Assembly (NCBI RefSeq): GCF_007860075.1
Contig: NZ_SJPP01000003.1
Coordinates: forward strand, 558,001 to 622,000
Direction: 5' to 3'
Source of the DNA: Symmachiella macrocystis
Lineage (GTDB): Bacteria; Planctomycetota; Planctomycetia; Planctomycetales; Planctomycetaceae
Length of the DNA: 64,000 nt
Made by a program: the position numbers and the translations under genes
Shown here: positions 63,123-64,000 of the stretch, in pieces
Layout: every line of letters begins with the position of its first letter
Position numbering within the stretch: the stretch's first letter is position 1
Notes under the pieces: model-generated
The model's input: the letters and a program-made list of their open reading frames with translations, nothing else
Told to the model about the DNA's origin: nothing
Database searches by the model: none

Positions 63123-64000
63123 ATGGCAGAACCCACCTCGGGCGGCGATGGATCCGCCGCGGTCGCCCAGATTCAGGCGGCCTACCAGCGAATACGCGAA
63201 CAGATGTCGCAAGTCATCGTGGGGCAGGAGCATGTGATTGACCAACTGCTCATCGCCCTGTTCAGTCGCGGACACTGCATTTTGGAAGGTGTCCCCGGTC
63301 TGGCCAAGACATTGATGATCAGCACGCTGTCGCGTTGTTTGTCCATGAGTTTCAGCCGCATCCAATTCACCCCCGACTTGATGCCAGCCGACATCACCGG
63401 CACCGAAGTTTTGGAAGAAAACCGCTCGACCGGTAAACGGGAGTTCCGGTTTTTGGAAGGTCCGCTGTTTTACAACGTGGTCCTGGCTGACGAAATCAAC
63501 CGGACGCCTCCCAAAACACAAGCGGCGTTGTTGGAAGCAATGCAGGAACGGCAAGTGACCGTTGGTCGCGTGCGGCATCAATTGAGCGATCCGTTTTTTG
63601 TGTTGGCAACGCAAAACCCGATTGAACAGGAAGGGACCTACGCGCTTCCCGAAGCGCAACAGGACCGGTTCATGTTTAAGGTGAATGTCGATTATCCGAA
63701 CTTTCGCGATGAGTTTTCGATTGCCAAGCAAACGACCGCTCTGCAGACCGATAGCATTCAACCGGTGCTCAGCAGCGAAGAGATTATCGCACTACAAAAG
63801 GTTGTGCGTGAAGTCCCGGCCTCGGATCACGTGATCGAATATGCGTTGGCACTCGTCCGGCAAACGCGCGTTGGCGAAGAAGGTGTTCCGGATTTTGTGA
63901 CCGACTGGCTCAGTTGGGGCGCGGGACCGCGGGCTGTGCAGTATCTGTTGTTGGGAGGCAAGGCTCGTGCGCTGCTTAATGACCGCAGCTACGTTGCCAC
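63123..64000 (+). CDS. moxR: MoxR family AAA+ ATPase, 5' part (truncated by window end)
   Basis: 292 codons to the window edge, no stop. Walker [19 protein letters not shown], Walker [29 protein letters not shown], sensor [23 protein letters not shown], and the start of the lid domain ([12 protein letters not shown]-like). MoxR ATPases act as chaperones for VWA-protein complexes, usually followed by DUF58 and VWA genes, which would lie beyond 64000. Start ATG 63123 follows CGCAATA; SD weak. Confidence 0.93.
   Translation, partial: MAEPTSGGDGSAAVAQIQAAYQRIREQMSQVIVGQEHVIDQLLIALFSRGHCILEGVPGLAKTLMISTLSRCLSMSFSRIQFTPDLMPADITGTEVLEENRSTGKREFRFLEGPLFYNVVLADEINRTPPKTQAALLEAMQERQVTVGRVRHQLSDPFFVLATQNPIEQEGTYALPEAQQDRFMFKVNVDYPNFRDEFSIAKQTTALQTDSIQPVLSSEEIIALQKVVREVPASDHVIEYALALVRQTRVGEEGVPDFVTDWLSWGAGPRAVQYLLLGGKARALLNDRSYVA

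Noticed and set aside
62815-63123. 102-codon frame ending at TAATG overlapping the moxR start
   Set aside because: Opens at TTG, contains the TATAAT, is Arg/Cys-rich with no fold, and no ribosome-binding site was seen.

Overview
The window reads as chromosomal DNA of a planctomycete, probably order Planctomycetales. Supporting content: a DUF1501 protein, ThuA and Gfo/Idh/MocA proteins with N-terminal export signals, a SEC-C/TPR protein, a methanofuran-type MfnB homologue, two very long signal peptidases I, several TIM-barrel 'sugar isomerase/epimerase' genes, and intergenic dispersed palindromes. The genus cannot be fixed from sequence alone. No rRNA or tRNA gene, CRISPR array, transposase, integrase or phage gene was seen. 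Most of the window is housekeeping and lineage-typical accessory sequence, about 55 protein genes in short operons on both strands.

Layout. 0-9.4 kb: FHA protein, serine acetyltransferase, degenerate HD-GYP-like protein, CPBP protease, TIM-barrel isomerase, FabH, NRDE protein, ROK kinase. 9.5-16.3 kb: lepA followed by two tandem giant signal peptidases and an LptB-like ATPase. 16.3-26 kb: M20 peptidase, DECR-like SDR, penicillin-acylase-type hydrolase, DUF309, SufE/DUF1569 pair, typA-rdgB. 26.5-32.8 kb: MfnB, sigma-54 activator, methyltransferase, HAD phosphatase, SDR, thiS-thiG. 33-37.6 kb: two secreted thioredoxin-fold proteins, a Nudix-like protein, and a small-barrel protein carrying five copies of a short peptide motif. 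38-40.7 kb: an overlapping sigma-54 response regulator/histidine kinase pair. 40.9-46.8 kb: glycogen synthase, Gfo/Idh, ThuA, SelA-like PLP enzyme, and an orphan gene flanked by inverted dispersed repeats. 46.9-53.1 kb: a 1277-residue membrane protein with a huge acidic disordered region, and a SEC-C/TPR protein. 53.4-64 kb: asparagine synthetase, a MITE-like element, ferrochelatase, small membrane proteins, DUF1501, TSUP permease, TIM-barrel isomerase coupled to a sulfatase-like pseudoenzyme, and the 5' part of a MoxR ATPase cut by the window end.

How genes connect. LepA-signal peptidase linkage resembles the lepA-lepB operon of proteobacteria. TypA-RdgB, SufE-DUF1569, histidine kinase-regulator and isomerase-pseudosulfatase pairs are translationally or spatially coupled. 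ThiS/ThiG serve thiamine synthesis. MfnB implies methanofuran/H4MPT-linked C1 metabolism, a known planctomycete trait. The most unusual items are the two signal peptidases, in which a four-cysteine zinc-ribbon-like segment and a beta-sandwich-like domain interrupt the S26 fold, and the 36.2 kb protein, whose peptide motif is conserved while its codons have diverged. Functional statements rest on motif recognition by eye; no database search was run.
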